A DNA stretch of 64,000 nucleotides, from positions 25,514 through 89,513 of the forward strand of contig WHST01000008.1 of the NCBI GenBank assembly GCA_009379955.1, given 5' to 3'. The stretch comes from Streptosporangiales bacterium. GTDB lineage: Bacteria; Actinomycetota; Actinomycetes; Streptosporangiales; WHST01. Position numbers and translations under genes: made by a program. This document shows, piece after piece, positions 25,592 to 34,602 of this stretch (positions are counted from its first letter, which is position 1; each line of letters starts with the position of its first letter). The notes beneath the pieces are model-generated. The model was not told the DNA's origin, did no database searches, and worked only from the letters and a program-made list of their open reading frames with translations.

Positions 25592-26458
25592 GTGGCGGGT
25601 ACACACGACGCAGACGTCGTCGACGATCCCGTGCACGAGGACGACCCGGGCGCCGTGCAGCCGAAGGTGCTGGTGGAGCACGTCTCCAAGGAGTTCGTTC
25701 GACGACAGGACGGACGCACCGAGGTCGTCAAGGCGCTCGACGACGTCTCCCTCTCGATCGAGGCGGGTGAGATCGTCACGCTCACCGGTATGAGCGGGTG
25801 CGGCAAGACCACCCTGCTGCGGGTGTTGATGGGACTGGAGAACGTCACGTCGGGTGCGGCGTACGTCGACGGCAACGAGATCGTCGGACCGGGTGCCGAC
25901 CGGGCGATGGTCTTCCAGCACGCGGAGCTGCTGCCGTGGCGCTCCGCGCTCGGCAACGTCGAGTTCGGCCTCGAGATCAGGAAGATGCCGGCCAGGGAAC
26001 GACGGGTCGCTGCCGAGCGCTACCTGAGCATGGTCGGACTCGACCACGCCAAGCACCGCCGTCCGTACGAGCTGTCCGGCGGCATGCGGCAGCGTGTCGG
26101 CATGGCGCGCGCGCTCGTCACCGAGCCCGAGGTGCTCCTGATGGACGAACCCTTCGGCGCTCTCGACGCACAGACGCGCGAGACCCTGCAGTACGAGTTG
26201 CTGCGCATCCACGCCGACGACCGACGCACGATCGTCTTCGTCACGCACGATCTCGACGAGGCCGTGCTCATCGCCGACCGGGTCGTGATGATGGCGCCCA
26301 ACCCCGGTCGCGTGCATGCGGTCGTCGACGTCGACCTGCCCCGTCCGCGACTCGACGCCGCGGAGCTGCGCACGTCGCCCGAGTTCGGACGCATCCGTAC
26401 CCGGCTGTGGCAGCTGCTGCAGGACGCCAACACGGCCACGACCGAGCCGTCGGTCTGA
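25592..26458 (+). CDS. ABC transporter ATP-binding protein (SsuB/TauB type)
   Basis: 288 residues from the GTG two bases after the binding-protein stop. Walker A GMSGCGKTT, Q-loop VFQHAELLPW, signature LSGGMRQRVGMARAL, Walker B VLLMDEPFGALD and switch His in IVFVTHDLDEAV are all intact. An acidic 25-residue N-terminal tail (THDADVVDDPVHEDDPGAV) precedes the domain. Energises uptake with the permease at 26475. Confidence 0.95.
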   Translation: MAGTHDADVVDDPVHEDDPGAVQPKVLVEHVSKEFVRRQDGRTEVVKALDDVSLSIEAGEIVTLTGMSGCGKTTLLRVLMGLENVTSGAAYVDGNEIVGPGADRAMVFQHAELLPWRSALGNVEFGLEIRKMPARERRVAAERYLSMVGLDHAKHRRPYELSGGMRQRVGMARALVTEPEVLLMDEPFGALDAQTRETLQYELLRIHADDRRTIVFVTHDLDEAVLIADRVVMMAPNPGRVHAVVDVDLPRPRLDAAELRTSPEFGRIRTRLWQLLQDANTATTEPSV

Positions 26459-26474
26459 TTCGGCGAGGTGAACC

Positions 26475-27314
26475 ATGGCAGGTGACGTTCGGCAGGCCCA
26501 GCCGTCCCCGCGCAAGGTGTCGGCACCTCGAGCGGGGCGGTCGTCGGGCTCCAGCCGGCTGACCAACGCGTTCGCGGCGATCCTCGTGGGTCTCGTCGTG
26601 CTCGTCGTGTGGCAGGTCGTCGGCTCGAGTGTCAGCCCGATGACGATGTCGTACCCCACCGCGGTCCTGAGCGAGGGTGTCGAGCTGGTCAAGGACGGCT
26701 CGCTGCTCTCCGCGCTCGGGTCGAGCGTGCAGTCGTTCGTGCCCGCATACGTCCTCGCGGTGGTGATCGGCGTCCCCGTCGGGCTCGTCGTCGGCAGGTA
26801 CCGCCTGATCGAGGCGGGCTTCGGCCCGTACATCACGGCCGGCTACGCCACCCCGCTGGTCGCGCTGATCCCGCTGTTCATCGTGTGGTTCGGCACCGGC
26901 CTGCTGGTGAAGGTCGCGATCGTCCTCACCCTCACGGTGTTCCCGATCATCATCAACACCTGGCGCGGCGTGCAGGCCGTGCCGAAGACCCTCATCGAGG
27001 TCGGGTCGAGCTTCGGCGCGTCCCAGGCCGAGATCATGCGGAAGATCATCATTCCCGGCACCCTGCCCCACATCATGACCGGGCTGCGCCTGGCCGTCGG
27101 TCGCGCGGTGATCGGCATGGTCATCGCCGAGTTCTTCACGGCCGTGTCCGGTCTCGGCGGCATCATCATCAACGCCGGCAACAGTTTCGACACCGCCCGG
27201 ATGTTCGTGCCCGTCATCATCGTCCTGCTGCTCGGCATCGTGCTCACCTGGCTGGTCGGTCTCGCCGAGCGCAGGCTGGCGCCGTGGCACCTCGCGATGA
27301 GCGGGCGGCAGTGA
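26475..27314 (+). CDS. ABC transporter permease (SsuC/TauC type)
   Basis: 279 residues with about six membrane helices after a basic Pro/Ser-rich cytoplasmic tail. The EAA loop that contacts the ATPase is EVGSSFGASQAEIMRKIIIP, followed by GTLPHIMTGLRLAVGRAVIG. The last 75 residues resemble the C-terminal part of the chimeric protein at 45267, showing that a second related permease once existed in this region. Confidence 0.95.
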   Translation: MAGDVRQAQPSPRKVSAPRAGRSSGSSRLTNAFAAILVGLVVLVVWQVVGSSVSPMTMSYPTAVLSEGVELVKDGSLLSALGSSVQSFVPAYVLAVVIGVPVGLVVGRYRLIEAGFGPYITAGYATPLVALIPLFIVWFGTGLLVKVAIVLTLTVFPIIINTWRGVQAVPKTLIEVGSSFGASQAEIMRKIIIPGTLPHIMTGLRLAVGRAVIGMVIAEFFTAVSGLGGIIINAGNSFDTARMFVPVIIVLLLGIVLTWLVGLAERRLAPWHLAMSGRQ

Positions 27315-27333
27315 CATGACGGGAGGCCGATCA

Positions 27334-28800
27334 ATGGCAGTGCATCCCGCACTTGACCGTCGCGCCGAGGACCTGCTCTTCGTCGACGGACGTTGGTCGC
27401 CGGCGGCGTCGCGGCGGACGTTCGAGGTGTCCTGCCCGGCGACGGGAGAGCCGATCGCGCAGGTGAGCCGCGCGGACGCCGACGACGTCGACCTCGCGGT
27501 ACGCGCCGCGCACCGCGCGTACGAGGAGACCTGGCGTGACACCCCGCCCGCCGATCGCGCGGCGATGCTCTACACACTGGCCGACCGGTTGGCGGCCGAC
27601 GCCGACCGGCTCGCGCTCGTCGATGTCGTCGACAACGGCAGCACCGTGCGCCGCATGCGCGCGGACGTCGACACCGGGGTGCAGCTCATCCGCACGTACG
27701 CAGGGTTCGTCGGCACGATCACCGGTCGGACGATCCCCATCGACAGCCACACCCTCAACTACACGGTGCGCGAGCCGTACGGCGTGGCCGGTGTCATCGT
27801 GCCGTTCAACCACCCGTTCATGTTCGCCGCCCAGATGGTCGGCTCCGCGCTCGCGGCGGGCAACACGCTCGTCCTGAAGCCGTCGGAGCTCACCCCGCTG
27901 ACCGCGCTGGAGATCGCGAAGGCGGCCGAGGACCTGCTGCCCGCCGGAGTCCTCAACATCCTGACCGGGTTCGGCGAGGAGAGCGGCGCTCCGCTCGTGC
28001 GCCACCCGCTGGTCCGCAAGGTGCATTTCAAGGGCAGCGTGCCGACCGGTCGCAAGGTGATGGAGATGTGCGCCGCGGGCATCAAGCCGGTGTCGCTCGA
28101 GCTCGGCGGCAAGGCGCCGTTCATCGTCTACCCGGACATGGACGTCGACGTCGCGGTGCAGGGCGCGGTCAGGGGCATGAACCTCGTGCACCAGGGCCAG
28201 TCGTGCGGATCGGCCACGCGGCTGCTCGTCCACGACGACGTCTACGAGGCGTTCCGGTCCGGTCTCGTCGAGGCGTTCGAGTCCCTGCGTCCCGGAGCGC
28301 CGTGGGACGCCGGCGCCGACATGGGTTGCATGGTCTCCCGCACGCAGTACGACAAGGTGCTCGCTCACATCGCGAAGGGCGTCGACGACGGCGCCCGCGT
28401 GCTGACCGGCGGAGCACCCGTGGCCGACGACTCGCTGCCCGGCGAGCTGTACATCCAGCCGACCGTCTTCGAGTGCGACGACATGTCGCCGATCGTGGCG
28501 CGTGACGAGATCTTCGGCCCAGTGACCTGCCTGTTCCGGTGGGACGACGAGGACCGGATGCTCGCCATGGCCAACGACACCGAGTACGGCCTGACCGCGA
28601 GCGTCTGGACCAACGATCTCGGCACCGCCCACCGCGTCGTCGCCCGGCTGCAGGCCGGCTACGTCTGGGTGAACGGGCACGGCAGGCGTCCCGTCGGCAG
28701 CCCGTTCGGCGGCTACAAGCAGAGCGGCATCGGCAAGGAACGGGCGCAGGACGAGTTCAACAGCTACACGCAGGAGAAGTCGGTGCTGGTAGCCCTGTAG
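27334..28800 (+). CDS. Aldehyde dehydrogenase (NAD(P)+-dependent)
   Basis: 488 residues from the ATG at 27334, which follows GGGAGG with seven-base spacing; an ATG at 27316 is less well placed. Conserved: VIVPFNHPFMF, NTLVLKPSELTPL, SLELGGKAPFIV (Glu general base), nucleophile Cys in HQGQSCGSATR, and the C-terminal GSPFGGYKQSGIG. Oxidises an aldehyde to the acid. Directly followed by a ThDP enzyme, as at 45866-49155, so the aldehyde is probably the product of 2-oxo acid decarboxylation. Confidence 0.93.
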   Translation: MAVHPALDRRAEDLLFVDGRWSPAASRRTFEVSCPATGEPIAQVSRADADDVDLAVRAAHRAYEETWRDTPPADRAAMLYTLADRLAADADRLALVDVVDNGSTVRRMRADVDTGVQLIRTYAGFVGTITGRTIPIDSHTLNYTVREPYGVAGVIVPFNHPFMFAAQMVGSALAAGNTLVLKPSELTPLTALEIAKAAEDLLPAGVLNILTGFGEESGAPLVRHPLVRKVHFKGSVPTGRKVMEMCAAGIKPVSLELGGKAPFIVYPDMDVDVAVQGAVRGMNLVHQGQSCGSATRLLVHDDVYEAFRSGLVEAFESLRPGAPWDAGADMGCMVSRTQYDKVLAHIAKGVDDGARVLTGGAPVADDSLPGELYIQPTVFECDDMSPIVARDEIFGPVTCLFRWDDEDRMLAMANDTEYGLTASVWTNDLGTAHRVVARLQAGYVWVNGHGRRPVGSPFGGYKQSGIGKERAQDEFNSYTQEKSVLVAL

Positions 28801-28820
28801 ACCGAGTCGGTGGAGGACGC

Positions 28821-30551
28821 GTGCGGAAGTACGGTTCGGACCTGGTGGTCGACCTGATGCGTGCCTACGGCATCCGTCACGTCGCGATGAATCCCGGCGC
28901 GTCCTACCGCGGCCTGCACGACTCGCTCGTCAACTGGGGCTCGGGCGGCCCCGAGATGATCATCTGCACCAACGAGAAGATCTGCGTCAACATGGCGCAC
29001 GGCTATGCGCGGGTCACCGGTGAGCCGATGGGCGCGATCGTCCACGACGTCGTCGGGCTGATGCAGAGCACGATGGGCGTCTACACCGCGTACGTCGACC
29101 GGGCCCCGGTGCTCGTCTTCGGCGGCACCGGTCCGATGGAGGTCGCGAAGCGGCGCCCGCACATCGAGTGGGTGCACACGGCGTTCGCACAGGGCGACCT
29201 CGTCCGCAACTACGTGAAGTGGGACGACCAGCCGTTCGACCACCAGGCCGTCGTCGACGGTTTCGCCCGCGCCTACCAGATCGCGACGATGGAGCCGTGC
29301 GGTCCCGTCTACAGCTGCTACGACGTCGCGCTGCAGGAGGAGCCGCTGGACGACGAGCCGGAGATCGTCGTCCATCGCAACGAGCCGCCGGTGCAGTTCC
29401 CCGCGGAGGAGCACGTCCTCGCCGAGATCGCGGGGGCGCTCGTCGCCGCCGAGCGGCCGGTCATCGTCGCCGGTCGCGTCGGCCGGCGCCCGGAGACGGC
29501 CGCGGCGCTGGCCGCGCTCGCGGACGCGGGCGCGATCCCCGTCTACGACCAGCAATGGCGCCACAACCTGCCGAACACGAACGCGCAGCACTTCCTCGAC
29601 AAGAGCCGGGTCGAGGGTGCCGACGTCGTCCTCGCGCTCGACGTCGCCGACCTGTACGGCGCCCTCACCGCGGCGGGCGGGTCACGCGGCGACGAGCGGC
29701 GCTGGCTCCCGCGAGCCGACGCCAGGCTCGTGGAGATCCGCCTCGACCTGCTCGAGGGCAACGGCTGGTCACCGACGTTCGAGAAGTACCAGCGGGTCGA
29801 CACCTCCGTCACCGCCAATACCGCGCTCGCCGTACCGCGCCTCGCGGCCCTCGTCGAGGAGCTGGCCGAGACACCGGACGCGAGCCGGCGGGTGGCCGAG
29901 AGGCGCACGGATGTGGCCGAGGCCCACGACCGGCAGCGCGCGACGTACCGCGAGCGTGCCAGGGAGGGGTGGGACGACACCCCGATCAGCACCGCGCGGC
30001 TGGCGGGCGAGCTGCGTGACGCCGTACGCGACCACGACTGGGTGCTCTCCGGCAGCACCCTCGCGGGCTGGACGCCGCGCCTGTGGGACTTCGACGACTG
30101 GTCACGGTTCACGGGCAGGCCGCTCGGCACGGCGACGCAGATCGGCATGGGCATGGGCGTGGCACTCGCGCACCGGGACTCGTCGAAGCTCGTCGTGCAC
30201 ATCCAGCCGGACGGCGACCTGCTGTTCGACCCGGGCACGTTGTGGACGATCGCGAACCACCGGCTGCCGATGCTCGTGGTCATGTTCAACAACCGGGCGT
30301 ACTACAACGACTGGGAGCACCAGGAGATCGTCGCGCGGGACCGGGGAAGGGACATCTCCCGCGCGAACATCGGCATGGACCTCGACGCGCCCGCACCCGA
30401 CTTCGCCGCGATCGCGAGCGGCTTCGGCTGGCAGGCCACCGGGCCGATCCACGATCCCGCCGAGCTGGCTGAGCGGCTGGCCTGGGCGGTCAAGGTCGTG
30501 ACGCAGGAACGCGTGCCCGTCCTCGTCGACGTCGTGACGAGGCACCGGTGA
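28821..30551 (+). CDS. ThDP-dependent decarboxylase (benzoylformate decarboxylase/acetolactate synthase family)
   Basis: 576 residues, three-domain ThDP fold. The cofactor-activating Glu is in ICTNEKICVNMAHGYARVTG and the GDG...NN motif is QPDGDLLFDPGTLW continuing to MLVVMFNN. GTG start preceded by GGAGGA. Paralogue of the 47416 product; both share the opening YGSDLVVD and MNPGAS/VNPGAS. Placement after an aldehyde dehydrogenase indicates non-oxidative decarboxylation of a 2-oxo acid rather than acetolactate synthesis, and no FAD-site or small subunit is present. Confidence 0.85.
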   Translation: MRKYGSDLVVDLMRAYGIRHVAMNPGASYRGLHDSLVNWGSGGPEMIICTNEKICVNMAHGYARVTGEPMGAIVHDVVGLMQSTMGVYTAYVDRAPVLVFGGTGPMEVAKRRPHIEWVHTAFAQGDLVRNYVKWDDQPFDHQAVVDGFARAYQIATMEPCGPVYSCYDVALQEEPLDDEPEIVVHRNEPPVQFPAEEHVLAEIAGALVAAERPVIVAGRVGRRPETAAALAALADAGAIPVYDQQWRHNLPNTNAQHFLDKSRVEGADVVLALDVADLYGALTAAGGSRGDERRWLPRADARLVEIRLDLLEGNGWSPTFEKYQRVDTSVTANTALAVPRLAALVEELAETPDASRRVAERRTDVAEAHDRQRATYRERAREGWDDTPISTARLAGELRDAVRDHDWVLSGSTLAGWTPRLWDFDDWSRFTGRPLGTATQIGMGMGVALAHRDSSKLVVHIQPDGDLLFDPGTLWTIANHRLPMLVVMFNNRAYYNDWEHQEIVARDRGRDISRANIGMDLDAPAPDFAAIASGFGWQATGPIHDPAELAERLAWAVKVVTQERVPVLVDVVTRHR

Positions 30552-30632
30552 GCACGTGACCACCACACGGACGCACGGGGGACATACGGCCTGACGGCCG
30601 ATCGATCACAGTGCAGTGAGAGAGGAATGACC

Positions 30633-31649
30633 ATGTCCCACCCGACACGCGTCACGCGCTTGGGGGCAGGTGCCGCACTCGCGGCCCTCGTACTCGTCTC
30701 GGCCGGCTGTGGCGGCGGCGGCTCCGCGCAGGAGATGAGCAAGGAGGACTGCGCGAAGTACCCGGAGAAGGACGTCACGATGATCATCGGCCGCTCGCCC
30801 GGCGGCGGCCACGACGAGTACGGCCGGTTCCTCGTCCCGCTGCTGAAGAAGGAGCTCGGCGGCAACGTCATCGTGAAGAACGTCGACGGCGCGGGTGGCC
30901 GGGTGGCGGCGAGCCAGGTCTACGAGGGCGAGCCCGACGGGTACACCATTCACCTGGTCGAGCCCAACGGACTCGCCGCGCTGCAGGCCGTCGAGGACGT
31001 CGAGTACGACCTGGCCAAGTTCACCCAGCTGGGCGTCGTGAACGACCGGCCGAGCACGTTCGCCGTCCCGGCCGGGTCGAAGTACAAGACGTTCGACGAC
31101 CTCGTCGAGGCGAGCAAGAAGAAGCCGCTGAAGTTCGCCACGTCCGGGCTCACCAGCCCCAACTTCGTCAACGGCGTCATCGCGGCGAAGGAGGCCGGGC
31201 TGAAGTTCACCCCGGTCCCGCACGAGGGCAGCGCCGAGGCGATCACCTCGATGGTGCGTGGAGACACCGACTTCACCGTCTTCTCCGGTGACTCGATCGC
31301 GGAGGCCGTCGACGCCGGCGACGCGAAGGCCCTCGTGCAGTTCGGAGAAGAGCCGCTTGACCTGCTCGGCGACACCCCGATGGCGGAGGACGTGGGTCTC
31401 GGCGACCTCGCCGGTGTGCTCACCACGAACCTGATGCTCGTCGCGCCCCCGGCACTGCCGTCGTGCCTGAAGAAGACGCTGACCGACGCGGTGCAGACGA
31501 CGCTCAACGGCGACGAGTTCAAGGCGTTCGGCGAGAAGGGCCGCATCGTGTCGCCGGGTACGCCGGAGGACGCGCAGCAGCTCATCAAGGAGTCGGTCGC
31601 GACCTACGAGAAGTACGCCGACGTCTACCGGAAGTACCTGACCAGCTGA
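30633..31649 (+). CDS. tctC: Tripartite tricarboxylate transporter binding lipoprotein (TctC/Bug)
   Basis: 338 residues from the ATG at 30633 (GAGAGAGGA six bases upstream; ATG at 30627 is too close to it). Signal peptide with lipobox SAGC, Cys26. Bug-family marks: DVTMIIGRSPGGGHDEYGR, VKNVDGAGGRVAASQVYEGE and KFATSGLTSPNFVNGVIAAK. Captures a carboxylate for the TctAB membrane pair downstream. No clear promoter is visible in the 81-base gap; GGCC repeats occur around 30589-30600. Confidence 0.92.
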   Translation: MSHPTRVTRLGAGAALAALVLVSAGCGGGGSAQEMSKEDCAKYPEKDVTMIIGRSPGGGHDEYGRFLVPLLKKELGGNVIVKNVDGAGGRVAASQVYEGEPDGYTIHLVEPNGLAALQAVEDVEYDLAKFTQLGVVNDRPSTFAVPAGSKYKTFDDLVEASKKKPLKFATSGLTSPNFVNGVIAAKEAGLKFTPVPHEGSAEAITSMVRGDTDFTVFSGDSIAEAVDAGDAKALVQFGEEPLDLLGDTPMAEDVGLGDLAGVLTTNLMLVAPPALPSCLKKTLTDAVQTTLNGDEFKAFGEKGRIVSPGTPEDAQQLIKESVATYEKYADVYRKYLTS

Positions 31650-31682
31650 CGTGACGTCACCGACGACGAAGGGAGGTAGGGG

Positions 31683-33203
31683 ATGCTCGAGGGATTCCTG
31701 AGTGCGCTCGACACGCTCGTCTCGTGGCCCAACATCCTGCTACCCCTGTTGGGCACCGTGATCGGGCTGGTCGTCGGCGCGATGCCCGGTCTCGGTGCCG
31801 CCGCGGGCATCGCCCTGGTCATCCCGCTCACCTACGCATGGGGACCCGAGCAGGCGTTCCTGCTCATCGCCTCGATCATCGGCGGCACGTCGTACGCCGG
31901 CTCGATCACCGCGATCCTCATCAACACCCCGGGAGAGTCGGCGAACGCGGCCACCCTGCTCGACGGCTACCCGATGGCGAAGAAGGGTGAGGCGTCGACG
32001 GCGTTGTCGGTGTCGGCGACCGCGTCGGCCGTCGGCGCGGTGTTCGGGCTGATCGTCTTCCTGGCGATCCTGCCGCTGAGCCGCCAGCTCATCCTGAAGT
32101 TCTCGTATCCCGAGACCTTCATGATCGCGGTGGTCGGGCTGTTCATCATCGCGCTGATCTCCCGCGGCTCGCTGGTGAAGGGACTCATCGCGGGCGGCCT
32201 CGGGTTCGTGCTGTCCTTCGTCGGACGTGACCTGCTCACCGGGGTGAGCAGGTTCACGTTCGGCAGCCTCTTCCTCGACGACGGCCTCGACTTCATCGCC
32301 GTGCTCATCGGGCTGTTCGCGCTGAGCGAGGCGATGTCGCTGCTGCTCGAGCCGAACCGACCGCCGGAGGAGCGCAAGCTGGGTGCGCAGGCGCACTGGC
32401 GGCAGATCCGCAAGGGTGCGGCCCTGTGCTTCCGGTATCCGCGCATCCTGTTGCAGAGCAGCGTCATCGGCACTGTCTGCGGCGTCATCCCCGGCATCGG
32501 CGGCTCGGTCTCCGCGTTCATCGCGTACGCCACCGCGAAGCAGGGTGCCAAGGACCCCGAGAAGTTCGGGACCGGTGACCCGCGCGGGGTCATCGCGACC
32601 GAGGCGTCGATCGACGCGAAGGACGGCGGGGCCCTGCTCCCCACCATCGCGCTCGGCGTTCCCGGCAGTGCGGTGTGGGCCGTCGTGCTCGGTGCGTTCC
32701 TCATCCACGGGATCGCGCCCGGCAGGGAGATGCTGACCGATCACCTCGACATCGTGTTCCTCATCGTGCTCGGTCTGCTGATCTCCAACATCCTCACCTC
32801 GGTCATCGGACTGTCGCTGAGCAGGTTCCTGGCTCCCATCGCACGGATGCCGGCCGTCTACGTGGCGCCGATCGTCTTCGTGGTCAGCCTGGTCGGCGCG
32901 TACAGCATCGGCATGCGCCGTGGTGACATCGTGGTCGCGCTGCTGGCCGGAGTCGCCGGCTTCGTCCTGAAGAGGTACGGGTTCAGCCTGGTCCCGGTCG
33001 TGATCGGACTCATCCTGGGGAGGCTGGTCGAGCAGTCGTTCGGCCAGACCGCGCTCACGACGGGCCTGAGTGCCTTCCTGACCCGTCCCTTCAGCCTCGG
33101 CATCTTCTGTGTCGGCGTGCTCTTGTTCGCGCTGCCGATCGTCCGCCAGAAGCTGGCCAAGCGGCGGAAGGCATCCAGCGAGGACGCGAAGGTGTCGTCA
33201 TGA
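31683..33203 (+). CDS. tctA: TctA-family large membrane subunit
   Basis: 506 residues with about 11-12 hydrophobic helices. The two family repeats are recognisable, GAMPGLGAAAGIALVIPLTY near residues 33-52 and CGVIPGIGGSVSAFIAYATA near 266-285, with INTPGESANAATLLDG between them. Forms the cation-coupled carboxylate channel. Preceded by GGGAGG. Confidence 0.94.
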   Translation: MLEGFLSALDTLVSWPNILLPLLGTVIGLVVGAMPGLGAAAGIALVIPLTYAWGPEQAFLLIASIIGGTSYAGSITAILINTPGESANAATLLDGYPMAKKGEASTALSVSATASAVGAVFGLIVFLAILPLSRQLILKFSYPETFMIAVVGLFIIALISRGSLVKGLIAGGLGFVLSFVGRDLLTGVSRFTFGSLFLDDGLDFIAVLIGLFALSEAMSLLLEPNRPPEERKLGAQAHWRQIRKGAALCFRYPRILLQSSVIGTVCGVIPGIGGSVSAFIAYATAKQGAKDPEKFGTGDPRGVIATEASIDAKDGGALLPTIALGVPGSAVWAVVLGAFLIHGIAPGREMLTDHLDIVFLIVLGLLISNILTSVIGLSLSRFLAPIARMPAVYVAPIVFVVSLVGAYSIGMRRGDIVVALLAGVAGFVLKRYGFSLVPVVIGLILGRLVEQSFGQTALTTGLSAFLTRPFSLGIFCVGVLLFALPIVRQKLAKRRKASSEDAKVSS

Positions 33204-33231
33204 GCCTGGAAGTGCGAGGAGGCGGGCGCGC

Positions 33232-33792
33232 ATGAGCGGGCTGGTAGCGCGGGTGGGGAGCAAGGTACCCCGCTGGCTGACCGGAGCCGTCGCGATCGAC
33301 CTCGTCCTCGTCCTGCTCTTCGCGTATCTCCTCTACGAGACGACACAGCTCAGCGGTGGTGCGCGTCGCTTCCCGCTCGTGACGATCGTGGTCACGCTCG
33401 GGTTGGTGGCGATCGATCTCCTGCTGGAACTGTTCCCGCCGCTACGGCGACGAGCCGGCTTCGTCGAACGGGACTATGTCGCGACGTCGTCGGACACCGT
33501 CGTCGCGGACCTGGAGTCGGTGCCGGACAACGAGCCGGACAGCGAAGAGGAGACCGCGGGGGATCGGCCGCAGGGTAGGCAGCCGCGTGTCTTCAAGGCG
33601 TGGGAAGCCATGGTCTGGCTGCTCCTGCTCGGCTTCGGGATGTTCCTCGTCGGCTACATGATCATGACGCCGGTATTCCTCGCGGCCTTCTTCCTCTGGG
33701 CGAGGGCGCCGCTCAAGCCCGCGATCGGCATCACGGTCGGCGTCTCCGGGTTCCTCTACCTCGTCTTCTACCAGTTCCTGGGTTTCACGTGA
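33232..33792 (+). CDS. tctB: TctB-family small membrane subunit
   Basis: 186 residues, ATG with GAGGAGG nine bases upstream. Four hydrophobic helices in two pairs, split by an unusually long acidic cytoplasmic linker (about residues 80-123, rich in Asp/Glu, including LESVPDNEPDSEEETAGD). Needed with TctA for transport. It overlaps the next gene by four bases (GTGA), tying transport to the first isochorismatase-like hydrolase. Confidence 0.88.
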   Translation: MSGLVARVGSKVPRWLTGAVAIDLVLVLLFAYLLYETTQLSGGARRFPLVTIVVTLGLVAIDLLLELFPPLRRRAGFVERDYVATSSDTVVADLESVPDNEPDSEEETAGDRPQGRQPRVFKAWEAMVWLLLLGFGMFLVGYMIMTPVFLAAFFLWARAPLKPAIGITVGVSGFLYLVFYQFLGFT

Positions 33793-34499
33793 GCGCGCCG
33801 AAGGCGCGACCCTGGGAGGAGTACGTGCCCGCGGCGGAGCTCGAGAGCCTCGCCGCCAACGGGTTCGGCGCCCTCCAGGGCGCGGGAAGCAGTCCGTGCC
33901 TGCTCGTCGTCGACGTGGTCATGTCGTTCCTCGGTCCGCGGCCGGGCAGCGACGACCCGCCGTCGGTGATGGGGTGCGGCGACATGGGGTGGGAACGGCT
34001 ACCGACCATCGTCGGTCTCGTCGACGCGATGCGGGCCGCCGGGGTCCCCGTCGTGTTCACCAAGGGCGATCCCGTCGACAAGGCGTTCTGCGGCGGTTCG
34101 GTGAAGCGGACGAGCGACGCCACGCTCGCGCGGGCGGTGCACGAGGCGCCGTTCCCCGCCGAGATCGTGCCGCGTGACGACGAGTACGTGCTGTCCAAGC
34201 CGAAGGCGAGCGCGTTCTTCGGCACCCCGCTGCTCCCGTACCTGGTGCGCAGCGGCATCGACTCCCTGGTGCTCGTCGGTACGACGACGTCGGGCTGCGT
34301 CCGGGCGACGGCCGTCGACGCGATGTCGAACAACCTCCACGTCGCCGTCGTCGCGGACGCGTGCTTCGACCGCTCGGCCTTCGCGCACGCCGCGAACCTC
34401 TTCGACATCTCCATGAAGTACGGCGACGTGATCGCCGCAGACGACGTGAAGACGTGGACGGCGACGCCGGCCCACGCCGCGAGCGAGAGGAACACATGA
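33789..34499 (+). CDS. Isochorismatase-family cysteine hydrolase
   Basis: 236 residues, GTG start overlapping tctB. Catalytic triad candidates: Asp in LLVVDVVMSF, Lys in SKPKASAFFGT and the nucleophile Cys in GTTTSGCVRATAVDA. The family includes nicotinamidase, N-carbamoylsarcosine amidase and maleamate amidohydrolase, which cleave C-N bonds. A paralogue at 36221 has the same triad. Two amidase-like enzymes flanking a UbiD gene would fit ring opening of an N-heterocycle, but this is inference. Confidence 0.87.
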   Translation: MSAPKARPWEEYVPAAELESLAANGFGALQGAGSSPCLLVVDVVMSFLGPRPGSDDPPSVMGCGDMGWERLPTIVGLVDAMRAAGVPVVFTKGDPVDKAFCGGSVKRTSDATLARAVHEAPFPAEIVPRDDEYVLSKPKASAFFGTPLLPYLVRSGIDSLVLVGTTTSGCVRATAVDAMSNNLHVAVVADACFDRSAFAHAANLFDISMKYGDVIAADDVKTWTATPAHAASERNT

Positions 34500-34532
34500 C
34501 AGTGCCCCCCGCCGTACTCCGCCGCTCCGCTC

Positions 34533-34545
34533 CTCGCTCCGCGAG
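34533..34545. repeat. Small hairpin in gap before UbiD gene
   Basis: CTCGC (34533-34537) and GCGAG (34541-34545) with a three-base loop, inside a CTCCGCTCCTCG-rich and GTGCGTGCG-rich 103-base gap. It may be a weak terminator or spacer. The following gene has a strong ribosome site, so translation restarts independently. Confidence 0.3.
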
Positions 34546-34602
34546 TGCGTGCGTGCGGAATGCGCTACGAACCGCTGCGATGCTCACTTTGGAGGACAAC
34601 TC

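Noticed and set aside
28821..30551. Acetolactate synthase for branched-chain amino acid synthesis
   Set aside because: No small regulatory subunit or ilv genes nearby, and both copies are paired with aldehyde dehydrogenases.
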